A stretch of DNA of 64,000 bases from Muribaculaceae bacterium (GTDB lineage: Bacteria > Bacteroidota > Bacteroidia > Bacteroidales > Muribaculaceae): the NCBI GenBank assembly GCA_022509105.1, contig JAFLTV010000008.1:1-64000 (forward strand). The letters run 5' to 3'. Made by a program: the position numbers and the translations under genes. Under the pieces are notes generated by a model that ran no database searches, was not told where the DNA came from, and saw only the letters and a list, made by a program, of their open reading frames with translations. Below, one piece after another: positions 1 to 11,374 of the stretch (the stretch's first letter is position 1; each line of letters opens with the position of its first letter).

Positions 1-2
1 TT

Positions 3-206
3 GGTGAGGCTTCCCTGTCCCGGAAGGGGCTGCTGGTGCGTGCAAGGCTCATTAATGACAGGGTCTCCGAAGCGGTAGGGCTTTTCCCGAAAGAAAAGCT
101 ATACACTAATTTTATGCGTTTGAAGAGGGAAACAAACTCAGCATATACCGAAGGTGTTCATGACAGATGCAAATTCTGTTATGGACACCTTTTTTTATTT
201 TTATAA
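3..206 (+). CDS. C-terminal fragment of an unidentified protein, truncated by the window start
   Basis: Frame 3 is open from the window edge to TAA near 206 (GEASLSRKGLLVRARLINDRVSEAVGLFPKEK...); no family recognised. Confidence 0.4.
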   Translation, partial: GEASLSRKGLLVRARLINDRVSEAVGLFPKEKLYTNFMRLKRETNSAYTEGVHDRCKFCYGHLFLFL

Positions 207-446
207 ACACTCTCGAGTTCCTGAGTTTTTATATCGAATTCAATTTATAAAGGCAACAAGTAGTTATATTCTGATATTTTAGATTCTATATGAAATCAGA
301 GTGTAAAACCGGGGAGGAACTATAAAAAATTTTTGAAAAATAATTGTGAGTTAGGAAAATTGGTACATTTTTTGAAATTTCATACATCCGAAAAGATGAT
401 TCATACAAAAGTATATCATTTTTGATTCCACTTTCTCTTATTTATT

Positions 447-454
447 TATCTTTG
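447..454 (+). promoter_or_regulatory. Bacteroidales-type -7 box (TATCTTTG), with TTTG at 421-424
   Basis: Matches TAnnTTTG just upstream of the 465 start; spacing 22 nt is slightly long. Confidence 0.4.
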
Positions 455-464
455 CAATAATTTC

Positions 465-833
465 ATGAGCAAAAAACTGATTTTCTCCTCTGCTTCCGAA
501 CTTGTCAGCGTTCCCGCTGATTCAGTGGTTTACATAGTTGCTGATGGTAACTATTCTTCAATTGTAATGGCAAACGGAAGCAAATATGTGCTCACCATAC
601 AGTTGGGACAAATGGAAAAACGTATATCTGAAAGGATTGAAGACAACCGTTTCGTCCGTATCGGCAAGAGCCTTATCATAAATCGGGATTTCATAACGCA
701 GATAGCCCCGTCCAGACAACGGCTTACCCTATCTGATTGCCGCGACTTCCACCATGAGCTCTCGGCATCTCGTGAAGCTTTGAAAGTTTTGAAAGAATTT
801 ATAGAAAAGGAGACTTGTCATGAGCCAGATTAA
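465..833 (+). CDS. Stand-alone LytTR-type DNA-binding domain protein
   Basis: 122-aa ORF with LytTR-like pattern (VYIVADGNYSSIVMANG...FVRIGKSLIINRDFI); no receiver domain. Confidence 0.75.
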   Translation: MSKKLIFSSASELVSVPADSVVYIVADGNYSSIVMANGSKYVLTIQLGQMEKRISERIEDNRFVRIGKSLIINRDFITQIAPSRQRLTLSDCRDFHHELSASREALKVLKEFIEKETCHEPD

Positions 834-1773
834 AAATAAACCCGACTTAAACGACGATGAAATCCGGATTATAAATCCGGAATCCAAATCCAATATAGAA
901 AAGCCTAAAATAAGGAAGGTTGCCCCTAATGCTTACATGACCGAATTGGCAACAAGTGGCCCCTATCACAAAGTATGGTGGAAACGGCCCTGGCTTTGGA
1001 TTTCTATAATATTGTTTTTAGGAGCGCTTGCGGTCTTTTTCTGGTGGGAAGTGAGCAAAGACGTTAGAAGTCTCACTCAATATGATATGGAGCCGGAAAT
1101 TTATGACTCCCAATATTATTATAAAGTGAACTCCAACTCTAACTTCCTTGCAAAAGGAGACGGCTATGTGGAGATAAAAGACACTGTAATAAATAATAAC
1201 CGTCTAACTTTATATTATCCTGAGAATCTCACTCCGGTGTTAAGGTTGGGGGCGGAAACTCTTAACGATACAATCAATGCTGCCTTTGTGGTTCAAGCCG
1301 CTGATGTGCGTGCTGACAACGGTGGAATTGTCGGAGCTTTTGTCTATGAGGGAAAGTTGCTGAGTCGCGGTCAGTCGAAAGCCGGCTTTTGTGCCATAAT
1401 TAATGGGAAGATAATCCTGGGAGTGGCCGATTCAACTCCTTATCTCGAACAGGCTATTGAATCAGATGGCTATTTCTTCAGGCAGTTCCCTCTCGTAGTG
1501 GGTGGCCAGATGGTTGAAAACCGGCTTCAGCTATCTTCATATAGGAAGGCTTTGGCTGAATTAAACGGGAAGATAGTGGTTGTGATGACCCATGACAAGA
1601 TGACTCTCAATGAATTTGCCCGGATTCTGACTGAAATGGGGGTACAGAATGCTATCTATCTTGTAGGCTCCACTACTTATGGATTTGCCAAAACTGAGAA
1701 CGGAGAAATAAAATACTTTGGGGAAAGAGTAGAGAATCCTGCTCTCAATGTGTCTTATTTAGTCTGGGAATAA
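820..1773 (+). CDS. Single-TM protein with phosphodiester glycosidase (NAGPA/DUF2233)-like extracytoplasmic domain
   Basis: TM segment WLWISIILFLGALAVFFWW; C-terminal GGIVGAFVYEGKLLSRG...GGQMVEN...NEFARILTEMGVQNAIYLVGSTTYGF; overlaps the LytTR gene by 14 bp. Confidence 0.6.
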   Translation: MSQIKNKPDLNDDEIRIINPESKSNIEKPKIRKVAPNAYMTELATSGPYHKVWWKRPWLWISIILFLGALAVFFWWEVSKDVRSLTQYDMEPEIYDSQYYYKVNSNSNFLAKGDGYVEIKDTVINNNRLTLYYPENLTPVLRLGAETLNDTINAAFVVQAADVRADNGGIVGAFVYEGKLLSRGQSKAGFCAIINGKIILGVADSTPYLEQAIESDGYFFRQFPLVVGGQMVENRLQLSSYRKALAELNGKIVVVMTHDKMTLNEFARILTEMGVQNAIYLVGSTTYGFAKTENGEIKYFGERVENPALNVSYLVWE

Positions 1774-1790
1774 TCCGAGAATAGACTTAG

Positions 1791-1812
1791 AGATTTTTCA
1801 AAAAATCTTTTC
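1791..1812 (+). terminator. Possible intrinsic terminator after 820..1773
   Basis: AGATTTT-TCAA-AAAATCT followed by TTTT. Confidence 0.4.
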
Positions 1813-2012
1813 GCCATACCTTTTTTTATAACGGAGATGGCAAACTTTGCTCGATGTCTTGTAACAAAACGATGACAAACCCATAGAATTTGAACATCCC
1901 GGGCGTTTTTTGTGTTAGATTAATAGCAACAACTTTAAAACCTGCGGTTTTTTAAATCGAAGAAAATAGATTTAAAGGGTTGTGAAAAACATTCAACACA
2001 AAAAACAAAATT

Positions 2013-2924
2013 ATGGAAGAAGAAATTAAAATATTACCTACAGAACATAAGGCCGGTTTTGTAAATATAGTAGGAAACCCGAATGTGGGTAAATCCACAT
2101 TGATGAATGATCTTGTGGGAGAGAGGATCTCAATCATCACCTCCAAGGCACAGACAACACGCCATCGTATAATGGGTATTGTCAACACTCCTGAATATCA
2201 GATTGTATATTCCGACACTCCCGGTGTGCTTAAGCCTAAATACAAGCTTCAGGAATCTATGCTGGGATTTTCCGAAGGGGCTTTGACAGATGCCGATATA
2301 ATTCTTTACGTAACCGACGTAGTCGAAGATCCCGAGAAGAACAAGGATTTCCTCGACAAGGTTGCAAAAGAGGATATTCCGCTATTGCTCGTGATAAATA
2401 AAATTGATTTGTTAAAGGGAGACACGGAGCTCCAGGAACTTGTGGCCAAATGGCACGAACGATTGCCAAAGGCGGAAATATTTCCAACAAGCGCAACGGA
2501 ACATTTCAATGTCGACAATCTGAAGAAACGCATTGTGGAACTTCTCCCCGTTAATCCTCCATTCTTTGGAAAAGACGCTTTGACCGACAAGCCGGCACGT
2601 TTCTTCGTGACAGAAATAATCCGCGAGAAGCTCCTTCTGCACTATGAAAAGGAGATACCTTATAGCGCGGAAGTAGTGGTTGAAAAATTCGATGAAAAGG
2701 AGAGTGCCATCCATATTATGACAGTGATCTATGTGGAACGCGACACCCAGAAAGGAATCATAATCGGTAAGGGTGGCGAGAAGATAAAGAAAGTGGGCAT
2801 TGAAGCACGTCAGGATATGGAGAGATTTTTCGGCAAGCGTGTCTATCTCGATATTTTTGTGAAAGTTGAAAAAGACTGGAGAAACCGTGAGAATAAACTT
2901 CGCGCCTTCGGGTATATTGAATGA
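2013..2924 (+). CDS. era: GTPase Era
   Basis: [45 protein letters not shown]-terminal KH domain (IIIGKGGEKIKKVGIEAR). Confidence 0.97.
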   Translation: MEEEIKILPTEHKAGFVNIVGNPNVGKSTLMNDLVGERISIITSKAQTTRHRIMGIVNTPEYQIVYSDTPGVLKPKYKLQESMLGFSEGALTDADIILYVTDVVEDPEKNKDFLDKVAKEDIPLLLVINKIDLLKGDTELQELVAKWHERLPKAEIFPTSATEHFNVDNLKKRIVELLPVNPPFFGKDALTDKPARFFVTEIIREKLLLHYEKEIPYSAEVVVEKFDEKESAIHIMTVIYVERDTQKGIIIGKGGEKIKKVGIEARQDMERFFGKRVYLDIFVKVEKDWRNRENKLRAFGYIE

Positions 2925-2978
2925 TGTTTAGATGACTTGAAGATAACAGTTATAAAAATTAAAAACTGAAAAAGGAAT

Positions 2979-4298
2979 ATGGGAAGGTTAGTAGCAATAG
3001 TTGGCCGACCGAATGTAGGGAAGTCAACCCTTTTCAATAGATTGACCCAAACTCGCCATGCCATTGTAGACGACACGGCCGGAACAACTCGCGACCGCCA
3101 GTATGGAAAAGTGGATTGGTGTGGTCAGGAATTTTCAATCGTAGATACAGGCGGTTGGGTCGTGAATTCAGATGATGTGTTTGAATCCGAAATCAATAAA
3201 CAGGTAGAAATTGCCATCGAGGAGGCTGATGTGATCCTCTTTGTGGTGGATGCCTCAAATGGTGTTACAGATCTTGACGACAAAGTTGCCCAGATTCTGC
3301 GCCGCTCGAAAAAGCCTGTGATTCTTGTGGCCAATAAGGAAGACAAGACAGAAGCCCGTTATAATATCCCGGAATTCTATTCCTTAGGACTCGGCGAACC
3401 CGTGGAAGTCTCCTCTGCCAATGGTAGCGGCACCGGAGATCTGCTCGACAAGATAATAGCTGATATGCCGGAACCGAAAGCCGACGACCAACCGGAAGAC
3501 AACGTAGCTAAATTTGCCATAGTAGGACGTCCTAATGCAGGCAAATCTTCTCTTATAAATGCATTCATAGGGGAGGAACGGCATATTGTTACGGATATAG
3601 CCGGCACTACACGCGATTCTATTTATCATCGCTACAATAAATTTGGATTTGACTTTTATCTGGTTGACACTGCCGGAATCCGAAAAAAACAGAAAGTTAA
3701 CGAGGATATTGAATATTATAGCGTAATCCGTTCTATACGTGCAATTGAAGCAAGCGATGTATGTATCCTGATGATTGACGCAACTCGAGGAATAGAAGCT
3801 CAGGATGCTAATATTTTCTCATTGATTCAGCGCAACAAGAAAGGATTGGTGGTATGCGTAAACAAATGGGATCTTATTGAAGACCGTTCAGCCGAAGTGC
3901 AGAAACGTTATGAGGAGGCAATCCGAGGCCGTTTCGCACCTTTCACTGATTTCCCGATCCTTTTTACATCTGCAATGACGAAACAAAGAATCTTCAGAGT
4001 GTTGGAAACTGCCATTCAGGTATTTGAAAACCGAAAGAGGATTATACCCACATCGCAGCTCAACACATATATGCTTGAACAGATAGCTCAGACTCCGCCA
4101 CCATCCAACAAAGGAAAATTTGTAAAGATCAAATATGTGACGATGCTTAAAGATTCTGTAATACCCACGTTTGTTTTCTTCTGCAATCTGCCACAATGGG
4201 TAAAGGAACCATATCGGCGCTTTCTTGAAAACAAAATCCGCGAGAAATGGGATTTCCACGGGACACCCATCCAGATCTTTATGCGCGACAAATCATAA
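2979..4298 (+). CDS. der: Ribosome biogenesis GTPase Der (EngA)
   Basis: Two tandem G domains ([28 protein letters not shown]) plus KH-like C-terminus. Confidence 0.97.
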   Translation: MGRLVAIVGRPNVGKSTLFNRLTQTRHAIVDDTAGTTRDRQYGKVDWCGQEFSIVDTGGWVVNSDDVFESEINKQVEIAIEEADVILFVVDASNGVTDLDDKVAQILRRSKKPVILVANKEDKTEARYNIPEFYSLGLGEPVEVSSANGSGTGDLLDKIIADMPEPKADDQPEDNVAKFAIVGRPNAGKSSLINAFIGEERHIVTDIAGTTRDSIYHRYNKFGFDFYLVDTAGIRKKQKVNEDIEYYSVIRSIRAIEASDVCILMIDATRGIEAQDANIFSLIQRNKKGLVVCVNKWDLIEDRSAEVQKRYEEAIRGRFAPFTDFPILFTSAMTKQRIFRVLETAIQVFENRKRIIPTSQLNTYMLEQIAQTPPPSNKGKFVKIKYVTMLKDSVIPTFVFFCNLPQWVKEPYRRFLENKIREKWDFHGTPIQIFMRDKS

Positions 4299-4319
4299 AA
4301 AAATAAAACTAAAAAAGCA

Positions 4320-4357
4320 ACGGATTGGAAATCAGAAGATTTTCAATCCGTTTTTAA
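4320..4357. terminator. Bidirectional intrinsic terminator between der and tRNA-Pro
   Basis: ACGGATTG(g)AAATC...GATTTTCAATCCGT hairpin with A-tract 5' and T-tract 3'. Confidence 0.75.
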
Positions 4358-4358
4358 G

Positions 4359-4434
4359 TCGGGGTGACAAGATTCGAACTTGCGACCACACGCCCCCCAG
4401 ACGCGTACTCTAAACCGGGCTGAGCTACACCCCG
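4359..4434 (-). tRNA. tRNA-Pro (GGG)
   Basis: Cloverleaf on the minus strand: CGGGGTGTAGCTCAGCCCGG...CGCGT-CTGGGGG-GCGTG...GGTTCGAATC-like T-arm...CACCCCGA; T33 then GGG as positions 34-36. Confidence 0.88.
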
Positions 4435-4570
4435 CTCTTTTTGCTCTGCAAAGTTAAGAATTTATTTAACCTCTTCCAAATTTTTCTCCAAAAAACCTTC
4501 AAATATCCTATTGAAGAAGAATTCCTGAAGACTCATAACCCGTTTATCTATTATTGCTGCAAAACAAGTG

Positions 4571-7500
4571 TCAGAGGGATTTGAGCAATTCTTCCACAGC
4601 AGTTTTCAGTTGGGTGTCTTCCCCGTTTACCACGGCTTCCGGAGAATTAACTACATAGATATCCGGCTCCAGTTGAGAATTCTCCAGATATGAACCGTCA
4701 GGCAGGAGATAACCGGTTACCGGTATGCCGAACACCATCGAAGGATCTTGCATGCGTACCCAGTTGACGGAAGTCATAGTGCCCGGAACAGGAGCTCCTA
4801 CAAGTTTGCCGATACCTGAATGTTTATAGACCCAAGGAGTGCCGTGGGCATTACTGTAACAGGCTTCGCTCATCAGCATTATGGAAGGCTTGTTCCAGCG
4901 TCGTGAAGGCATGTCGCAGGCTTCTTCGCCACGGATTACTTGAGTGAAATATTTTGATCCGCTGAAAAGCACTTCAATATCCTCATGCAAGCGTCCGCCA
5001 CCGTTCCAACGGATATCAATCACGATACCCTCCTTGTCGTTGTATTTGCCCAAGACATCTGCATATACTTTGCGGAAGCTATCGTCGTCCATAGAGGCAA
5101 TATGCACGTAGCCTAAACGTCCGTTACTCCATTTCTCCACATCTGCAGCACGATTTTTCACCCAACGGTCATAAAGCAAAGACTGCTCTTTACCACGGGA
5201 TATCGGAATCACGACCTCTTCTTCAATCATGCCATTGGGTTTGCGATATTTCACCAAGGTTTTCTTCCCTGCTATATCATTGAAGAGCGCAGTGCGATTA
5301 TCAGTGGCCAAACTCTGGCCATTGATTTCCGTTACCACATCGCCTGCTGCAATCTTTGACCAGGATTTATCCATCGGGCCCCCGTCTATGATCTCTGTAA
5401 CAACGAGTCCGTCGGGGTTCACGGTAGCCATGTCATAAAGAAGTCCGAGAGAGCCGGTGGGAGTGGCGTTCGGATCCGTAGATCCGTAATAACGACCTCC
5501 GGTGTGGGAGACATTGAGTTCACCGAGAAGCTCGCTCAACATTTCGGCAAATTCATAATTGTCAGCAATGTGAGGAAGGAATTTGCGATAGTGTTCCGTG
5601 AGGTTTTCCCAATCTACACCATGCATATCTTTAGTGTAGAAACGTTCCCGTTCCTGAGTCTTGACATGATCAAACATATATTCGTGTTCCTTGGCCGCAT
5701 CGAGACTCTGTTTCCCCTCAAAGCTTACATTGGTGAGCTTACCGTTATCGTCTATTTTTTTGATAGAATTCCGGGATATGAGCAGGTTATTATCCGGGCT
5801 GCCACCGATGACAAACACAGCCTCTTCAGCATCTAAATTTCTGACCAATTCATTTTTATAATCACGTAAAGCGATTTTCCAAAGGCCGGTGTCTCCGTTG
5901 GAAGATGATATATAGAAGAGAGTCTCGCCATCCGAAGTCAGGTAACCGTCGTTAAGAGCTGAGGATGCCGGAGTGAGCCTGACGATTCTGTCTTGCAGGT
6001 TCTTACGGTCGATTTCAAGGCTTTTCTTTTTATCAGCTTCTTTTTCTTCGTCTTTTTTATTGTCTTTTTTCTTTTTCTTATTATCCTTTTCCTTTGCTTC
6101 CGGCTCCTCTTTCTTATTTGATTTTTCTGTCTCTTTGAGGAGTTTGTAATCTTCTTCAGAAAGCAAGAAGCGATCGTAGGCATCCTGAGTCAGAAACACC
6201 ATCATCATGTCTTCGAGCGATCCCCAGGAGGCATGATTTCTCATACCGTAACGGTCTGATTTAAACACCACGGCTTCACCATCAAGGGCAAAACGCGGAG
6301 ACTCATCGAAATATCCGGTTTCAGTGATGGGGATAAGTTCAGCGTTATCAGTGTTAACTATAAAGATGTCGGAATACGGGTCGTGGTTATGAAGTATACC
6401 TTCGGTTACAATCCAATTTCCGTCGGGGCTCCATTGGTAATCATATCCTCCCTCTCTTGAGAGATGGGTTTTGCCGTTTAGAAGTTGCCTGGTTTCTCCT
6501 GTCTTAAGATCCTTCACCATCAATTTGTTGCGGTCTTGGATATAAGCCAATTTGTTTCCGTCGGGACTATAATGAGGATATGTGCGCTCGATCTTCTCTG
6601 AGGCGTCAAAAACAGGAGTCTCGACTATAAGGGTGGCATTGGCGAAATTACTGTCATCGCCGCGTCCCATTTCAGCGTTGTAAATATTCCAGAATCCATC
6701 GCGTTCGGAAGTATAGATTAGCTTCTTTCCGTCAGGGCTCCAGTCGAGTTGTGATTCAGCTTGCGGAGTGTTGGTGATCTGCTTGGTAGTAGAATAGTCG
6801 GCTGAGGTTACAAACACATCGCCGCGGGAAATGAAAGCAATCATTTTACCATCGGGAGACGCTACTGCCTCTGAAATTGTTCTCACGGGTAGTTTCGTGA
6901 GGGGAGTATATTGGTCGGAAACAGCAAATACTGTCAGTTTCTGAGGTTCCTTACCGGGTTGTTGAGTATAGATCTCTCCGTCAAAGGTGTAAGCAAGCAT
7001 TCCGTTATTGGCAATTGAAAGGAATCTGACGGGATGCTCGTTAAATGAGGTGACATATTGCCCGGAGCCGCCATCGATGGGTTGTGCGAATACGTTCAGG
7101 GTCTTTCCCGGTTCCTCTTTAAGATAATAGAGGGTTTTGCTATCGGGAGAAACCACCGGGTTTCTATCTTCACCGGGTCGATCCGTAATGTTTTGGAAAC
7201 TTCCGTCAGCCATGTTCCATTTCCATATATCGCGGGTCACTGAGGAAGTGTGATGTTTACGCCATTCATCTTCAAAACCTCTCACATCCTGGAAATATAC
7301 AGTCTCAGGGTCAGAGGGAGAAAAGAAAGGATATTGCACGGGAATGCCTGCCACTTGCTTAGGATTTCCTCCTGCTGCAGGTATGGAATAGAGCTCAGTC
7401 ATGCGTGAAGTCGGGAAAAGCACGCTGGCATCCGAATCCTGAATGGCTGCCGAAAAGAGGATATTTTCTCCGTCGGGAGTGAAGGCCTCCGGTATTTCAT

Positions 7501-7867
7501 TGGCATAATTATAAGTCAGCCGTTTAGCCTCTCCGCCGTTCACGCTTACAGTGAAGACATCGAAATTTCCGTTACGGTCGCTGCTGAAGGCAATTGTTTG
7601 ACCGTCGGGACTCCATATAGGATGATCTTCGTAGGAGGGAGCGGAAGTGATTCTCGTGGCATTCCCGCCGGCTACGGGCACTGTCCATATATCGCCTTTA
7701 TAAGTGAAGGCTATTTTACTGCCGTCAGGACTTATTTTTGCATCTCGCAGCCATAGGGCAGCCTCCTGGGAAAATGCCGGCAAAGCAAGCATCAGCGACG
7801 CTCCTATGAGTATCTTTTTAAAATTTTTATTGGTCATTGAAAGTATTATTATATGGTTTGTATGCAA
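4571..7867 (-). CDS. Tricorn-like protease: beta-propeller (WD40/PD40), PDZ and S41 peptidase domains
   Basis: Repeated SPDGKxIAF motifs, PDZ (GSLGLLYDMATVNPDGLVVTEI...AAGDVVTEINGQ), S41 core (GIVIDIRWNGGGRLHED...MSEACYSNAHG); signal peptide. Confidence 0.9.
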   Translation of the reverse strand: MHTNHIIILSMTNKNFKKILIGASLMLALPAFSQEAALWLRDAKISPDGSKIAFTYKGDIWTVPVAGGNATRITSAPSYEDHPIWSPDGQTIAFSSDRNGNFDVFTVSVNGGEAKRLTYNYANEIPEAFTPDGENILFSAAIQDSDASVLFPTSRMTELYSIPAAGGNPKQVAGIPVQYPFFSPSDPETVYFQDVRGFEDEWRKHHTSSVTRDIWKWNMADGSFQNITDRPGEDRNPVVSPDSKTLYYLKEEPGKTLNVFAQPIDGGSGQYVTSFNEHPVRFLSIANNGMLAYTFDGEIYTQQPGKEPQKLTVFAVSDQYTPLTKLPVRTISEAVASPDGKMIAFISRGDVFVTSADYSTTKQITNTPQAESQLDWSPDGKKLIYTSERDGFWNIYNAEMGRGDDSNFANATLIVETPVFDASEKIERTYPHYSPDGNKLAYIQDRNKLMVKDLKTGETRQLLNGKTHLSREGGYDYQWSPDGNWIVTEGILHNHDPYSDIFIVNTDNAELIPITETGYFDESPRFALDGEAVVFKSDRYGMRNHASWGSLEDMMMVFLTQDAYDRFLLSEEDYKLLKETEKSNKKEEPEAKEKDNKKKKKDNKKDEEKEADKKKSLEIDRKNLQDRIVRLTPASSALNDGYLTSDGETLFYISSSNGDTGLWKIALRDYKNELVRNLDAEEAVFVIGGSPDNNLLISRNSIKKIDDNGKLTNVSFEGKQSLDAAKEHEYMFDHVKTQERERFYTKDMHGVDWENLTEHYRKFLPHIADNYEFAEMLSELLGELNVSHTGGRYYGSTDPNATPTGSLGLLYDMATVNPDGLVVTEIIDGGPMDKSWSKIAAGDVVTEINGQSLATDNRTALFNDIAGKKTLVKYRKPNGMIEEEVVIPISRGKEQSLLYDRWVKNRAADVEKWSNGRLGYVHIASMDDDSFRKVYADVLGKYNDKEGIVIDIRWNGGGRLHEDIEVLFSGSKYFTQVIRGEEACDMPSRRWNKPSIMLMSEACYSNAHGTPWVYKHSGIGKLVGAPVPGTMTSVNWVRMQDPSMVFGIPVTGYLLPDGSYLENSQLEPDIYVVNSPEAVVNGEDTQLKTAVEELLKSL

Positions 7868-7994
7868 AATTAAGAATAATTCGGTCTCTTATAAAATAAA
7901 CGTCAAAATCTCCTCTAATATTGGTTTCAGTTATTTTTTGAGAATAGGGGTTTATTTCCTAAAAGCCCTTCCTCAGATTAATTGGTATGGATTC

Positions 7995-9407
7995 TTACTC
8001 TGAAGGCCATGAATCTTTTAGGTCATCTTTGTATTCCGGAAGATTTTTCCAAGTAAACTGTGGGTCTTTACCCTCCCTTAATTGACGGTTATAGTCGTTG
8101 AGGCATTTCAGGGCTACTTTCCCAAGACAGAGAATAGCTATGATGTTGCAAAGTGTCATCAATCCCATTGAGATATCGGAAAAGACCCAAACAAAATCAA
8201 GAGAAGCCACAGAGCCCACCAGCAACAGCACTATCATTGAAATGCGAAACATAGTCAGCAGCGACTTGCTTTTATTTATGAATTCCAGATTGGTTTCGCT
8301 ATAATAATAGTTGGCGATGATGGTTGTGAAGGCAAACAGATAAACCGCGACAGCCACAAACCATTTTGCCACCGGACCTATCTGCGCTTCAAGCGAAGCC
8401 TGCGTCAATTCCACACCTGTGAGACCCGAATCAAACATCCCGGTGCATAGGATAATGAAAGCAGTGGCGCTACAGATCAAGATAGTGTCGGTGTAAACAC
8501 CCAAGGCTTGAATCAAACCTTGTTTCACGGGATGGCTCACTTCGGCCGTTGCCGCCACGTTTGGCGTCGATCCTTCGCCCGCTTCATTGCTGAAAAGACC
8601 ACGTTTCACACCAAGCAATATGGCGCTCCCAACACCTCCTCCAAGAGCCGGACCCCAGCCGAAAGCATTCTCGATGATCAGAGCTATAACATTTGGGAAA
8701 AGCCGGATGTTGGCGATGATGATATAAGTCGCAACTCCAATATACGCGAGGGCCATCACAGGCACAATAATCTCGCTGACACGTGAGATTCTTTTTATTC
8801 CTCCCCATATAATGAAAGAGACTATTATTGTGGTGACAATGCCGGTGATAAAGGGATCAAAACCGAAAGCATTACGCGTAGCCGCTGCAATTGTGTTTAT
8901 CTGCACAGTGTTGTTGGCGAGTCCGAAAGTGATTGTGATTAACACTGCAAAAATCATGGCCCACCATCTTTTTTTAAGACCTTTCAGGATATAATATGCC
9001 GGACCGCCACGGAAAGCGAAAGTTTCCCTGACCTTAAAAACCTGTGCGAGGGTTGATTCCACAAAAGCATTGGCGCCCCCGAGCAAAGCCACCATCCACA
9101 TCCAGAACACAGCTCCGGGCCCTCCGATAGTGATTGCTATCGCCACTCCGGCAATGTTGCCGGTACCCACACGTCCGGCTATAGAGACCGTGAATGCCTG
9201 AAACGAGCTGATTGTTTTCTTTTTAGGCGTAGGATCAAGTGGATTTTCATGAGATTTGCCCGAGTTGAAGAGCAGTTTCACCATCTGGGGAATCATTCTG
9301 AACTGCACTCCTCGAGTGTAGATAGTAAAGAAAAGAGCAGCCCCCAGCAATACCCCGACCATGAGGTAGGTCCAAAGCCAATCGTTTATCAGTTCAAAGA
9401 ATTGCAA
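7995..9407 (-). CDS. Alanine/glycine:cation symporter family (AGCS) protein
   Basis: VGTGNIAGVAIAI...GGPGAVFWMW, FSNEAGEGSTPNVAATAEVSHPVKQGL. Confidence 0.93.
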   Translation of the reverse strand: MQFFELINDWLWTYLMVGVLLGAALFFTIYTRGVQFRMIPQMVKLLFNSGKSHENPLDPTPKKKTISSFQAFTVSIAGRVGTGNIAGVAIAITIGGPGAVFWMWMVALLGGANAFVESTLAQVFKVRETFAFRGGPAYYILKGLKKRWWAMIFAVLITITFGLANNTVQINTIAAATRNAFGFDPFITGIVTTIIVSFIIWGGIKRISRVSEIIVPVMALAYIGVATYIIIANIRLFPNVIALIIENAFGWGPALGGGVGSAILLGVKRGLFSNEAGEGSTPNVAATAEVSHPVKQGLIQALGVYTDTILICSATAFIILCTGMFDSGLTGVELTQASLEAQIGPVAKWFVAVAVYLFAFTTIIANYYYSETNLEFINKSKSLLTMFRISMIVLLLVGSVASLDFVWVFSDISMGLMTLCNIIAILCLGKVALKCLNDYNRQLREGKDPQFTWKNLPEYKDDLKDSWPSE

Positions 9408-9504
9408 ATCCGGAGAGTTAAGGGACTATGATATCGCAAAGATAATCATTTTAAATTGAAATTTAAAGTATAGAAAAAATACGGAGTAAAGAAGAAACAG
9501 AAAG

Positions 9505-9537
9505 GAAAAAAAGAGCGATGCCGTTTCAGCATCGCTC
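9505..9537 (-). terminator. Intrinsic terminator of gap
   Basis: Perfect 9-bp stem GAGCGATGC/GCATCGCTC followed on the minus strand by a T-tract. Confidence 0.85.
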
Positions 9538-9572
9538 CAACGTATATGGAATTTTAGATTTCGGTCAGAAGA

Positions 9573-10583
<1,011 letters not shown>

Positions 10584-10805
10584 TTAAAATGTTTGTTAGA
10601 AATATAGTGTTAAAATTATGAAATCAGTCTGTTTAGGCCATAAGCCCCCGGAACTCTTTTTCGGAGACATTGCAAAATTACAGAAAAAACCGCTTAATTC
10701 AAGACAAATGACAAAATAATTTTAATAATTGCTCATTAGGCAATATTTATTAACGGCAATAATAATGTTTTTAACGCTTATTACGATTTTAAACAAAAAA
10801 TTTGT

Positions 10806-10813
10806 TAGTTTTG
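10806..10813 (+). promoter_or_regulatory. -7 box TAGTTTTG upstream of mscL
   Basis: Matches Bacteroidales TAnnTTTG consensus. Confidence 0.35.
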
Positions 10814-10887
10814 CATTGAATTTCAGTTTATTCGGAAAATAAGCCCTTTTGGGGAAAAGTAAGAAACCAGCTAACTAAATAAAACTA

Positions 10888-11352
10888 ATGGGAAAATTTC
10901 TTGAAGATTTTAAAGCTTTCGCGCTGAAAGGTAATGTGATAGATATGGCTGTCGGTGTAATCGTCGGCGGCGCTTTCGGTAAAATCGTGTCATCATTGGT
11001 TAATGATATAATCATGCCGATAATATCCTTATGTACGGGTGGCACGGGATATGAAGACATGAAATTGGTGATTAAGCATGGCCACGAAGCTGCCGCAGCC
11101 GGCGATGTGGCCGTTGAAGACCTCACGATCAATTACGGCACTTTCATTATGAATATCGTGGATTTCTTCATCATAGCTTTCTCGATATTTGTAGCGATAA
11201 GGGTCACAATCAAGTTTAAAGAGAAATGGGAGAAACCGGAACCGGCTCCGGAGCCCGAACCCGATCCGGAACCCACACCTGAAGAAAAGCTGCTTACAGA
11301 GATCAGAGACCTTCTGAAGCAGCAGAATACAGAAATCGAAGCTAAAAAATAA
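10888..11352 (+). CDS. mscL: Large-conductance mechanosensitive channel MscL
   Basis: FLEDFKAFALKGNVIDMAVGVIVGGAFGKIVSSLVNDIIMPI; Pro/Glu-rich PEPAPEPEPDPEPTPEEKLLTEIRDLL tail. Confidence 0.96.
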   Translation: MGKFLEDFKAFALKGNVIDMAVGVIVGGAFGKIVSSLVNDIIMPIISLCTGGTGYEDMKLVIKHGHEAAAAGDVAVEDLTINYGTFIMNIVDFFIIAFSIFVAIRVTIKFKEKWEKPEPAPEPEPDPEPTPEEKLLTEIRDLLKQQNTEIEAKK

Positions 11353-11374
11353 CTTATTTCCGGAATCAAGATTC

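Noticed and set aside
4225-4413. 62-aa ORF over the der end, terminator and tRNA-Pro
   Set aside because: Overlaps a tRNA gene and a terminator; not protein-like.
5938-6183. 81-aa Lys-rich minus-strand ORF inside the tricorn-like gene
   Set aside because: Alternate-frame reading of the K/E-rich linker between propeller and protease domains.
11221-11290. Pro/Glu repeat in MscL as a mobile or variable repeat
   Set aside because: Short cytoplasmic linker with imperfect codons; common in MscL C-terminal regions.
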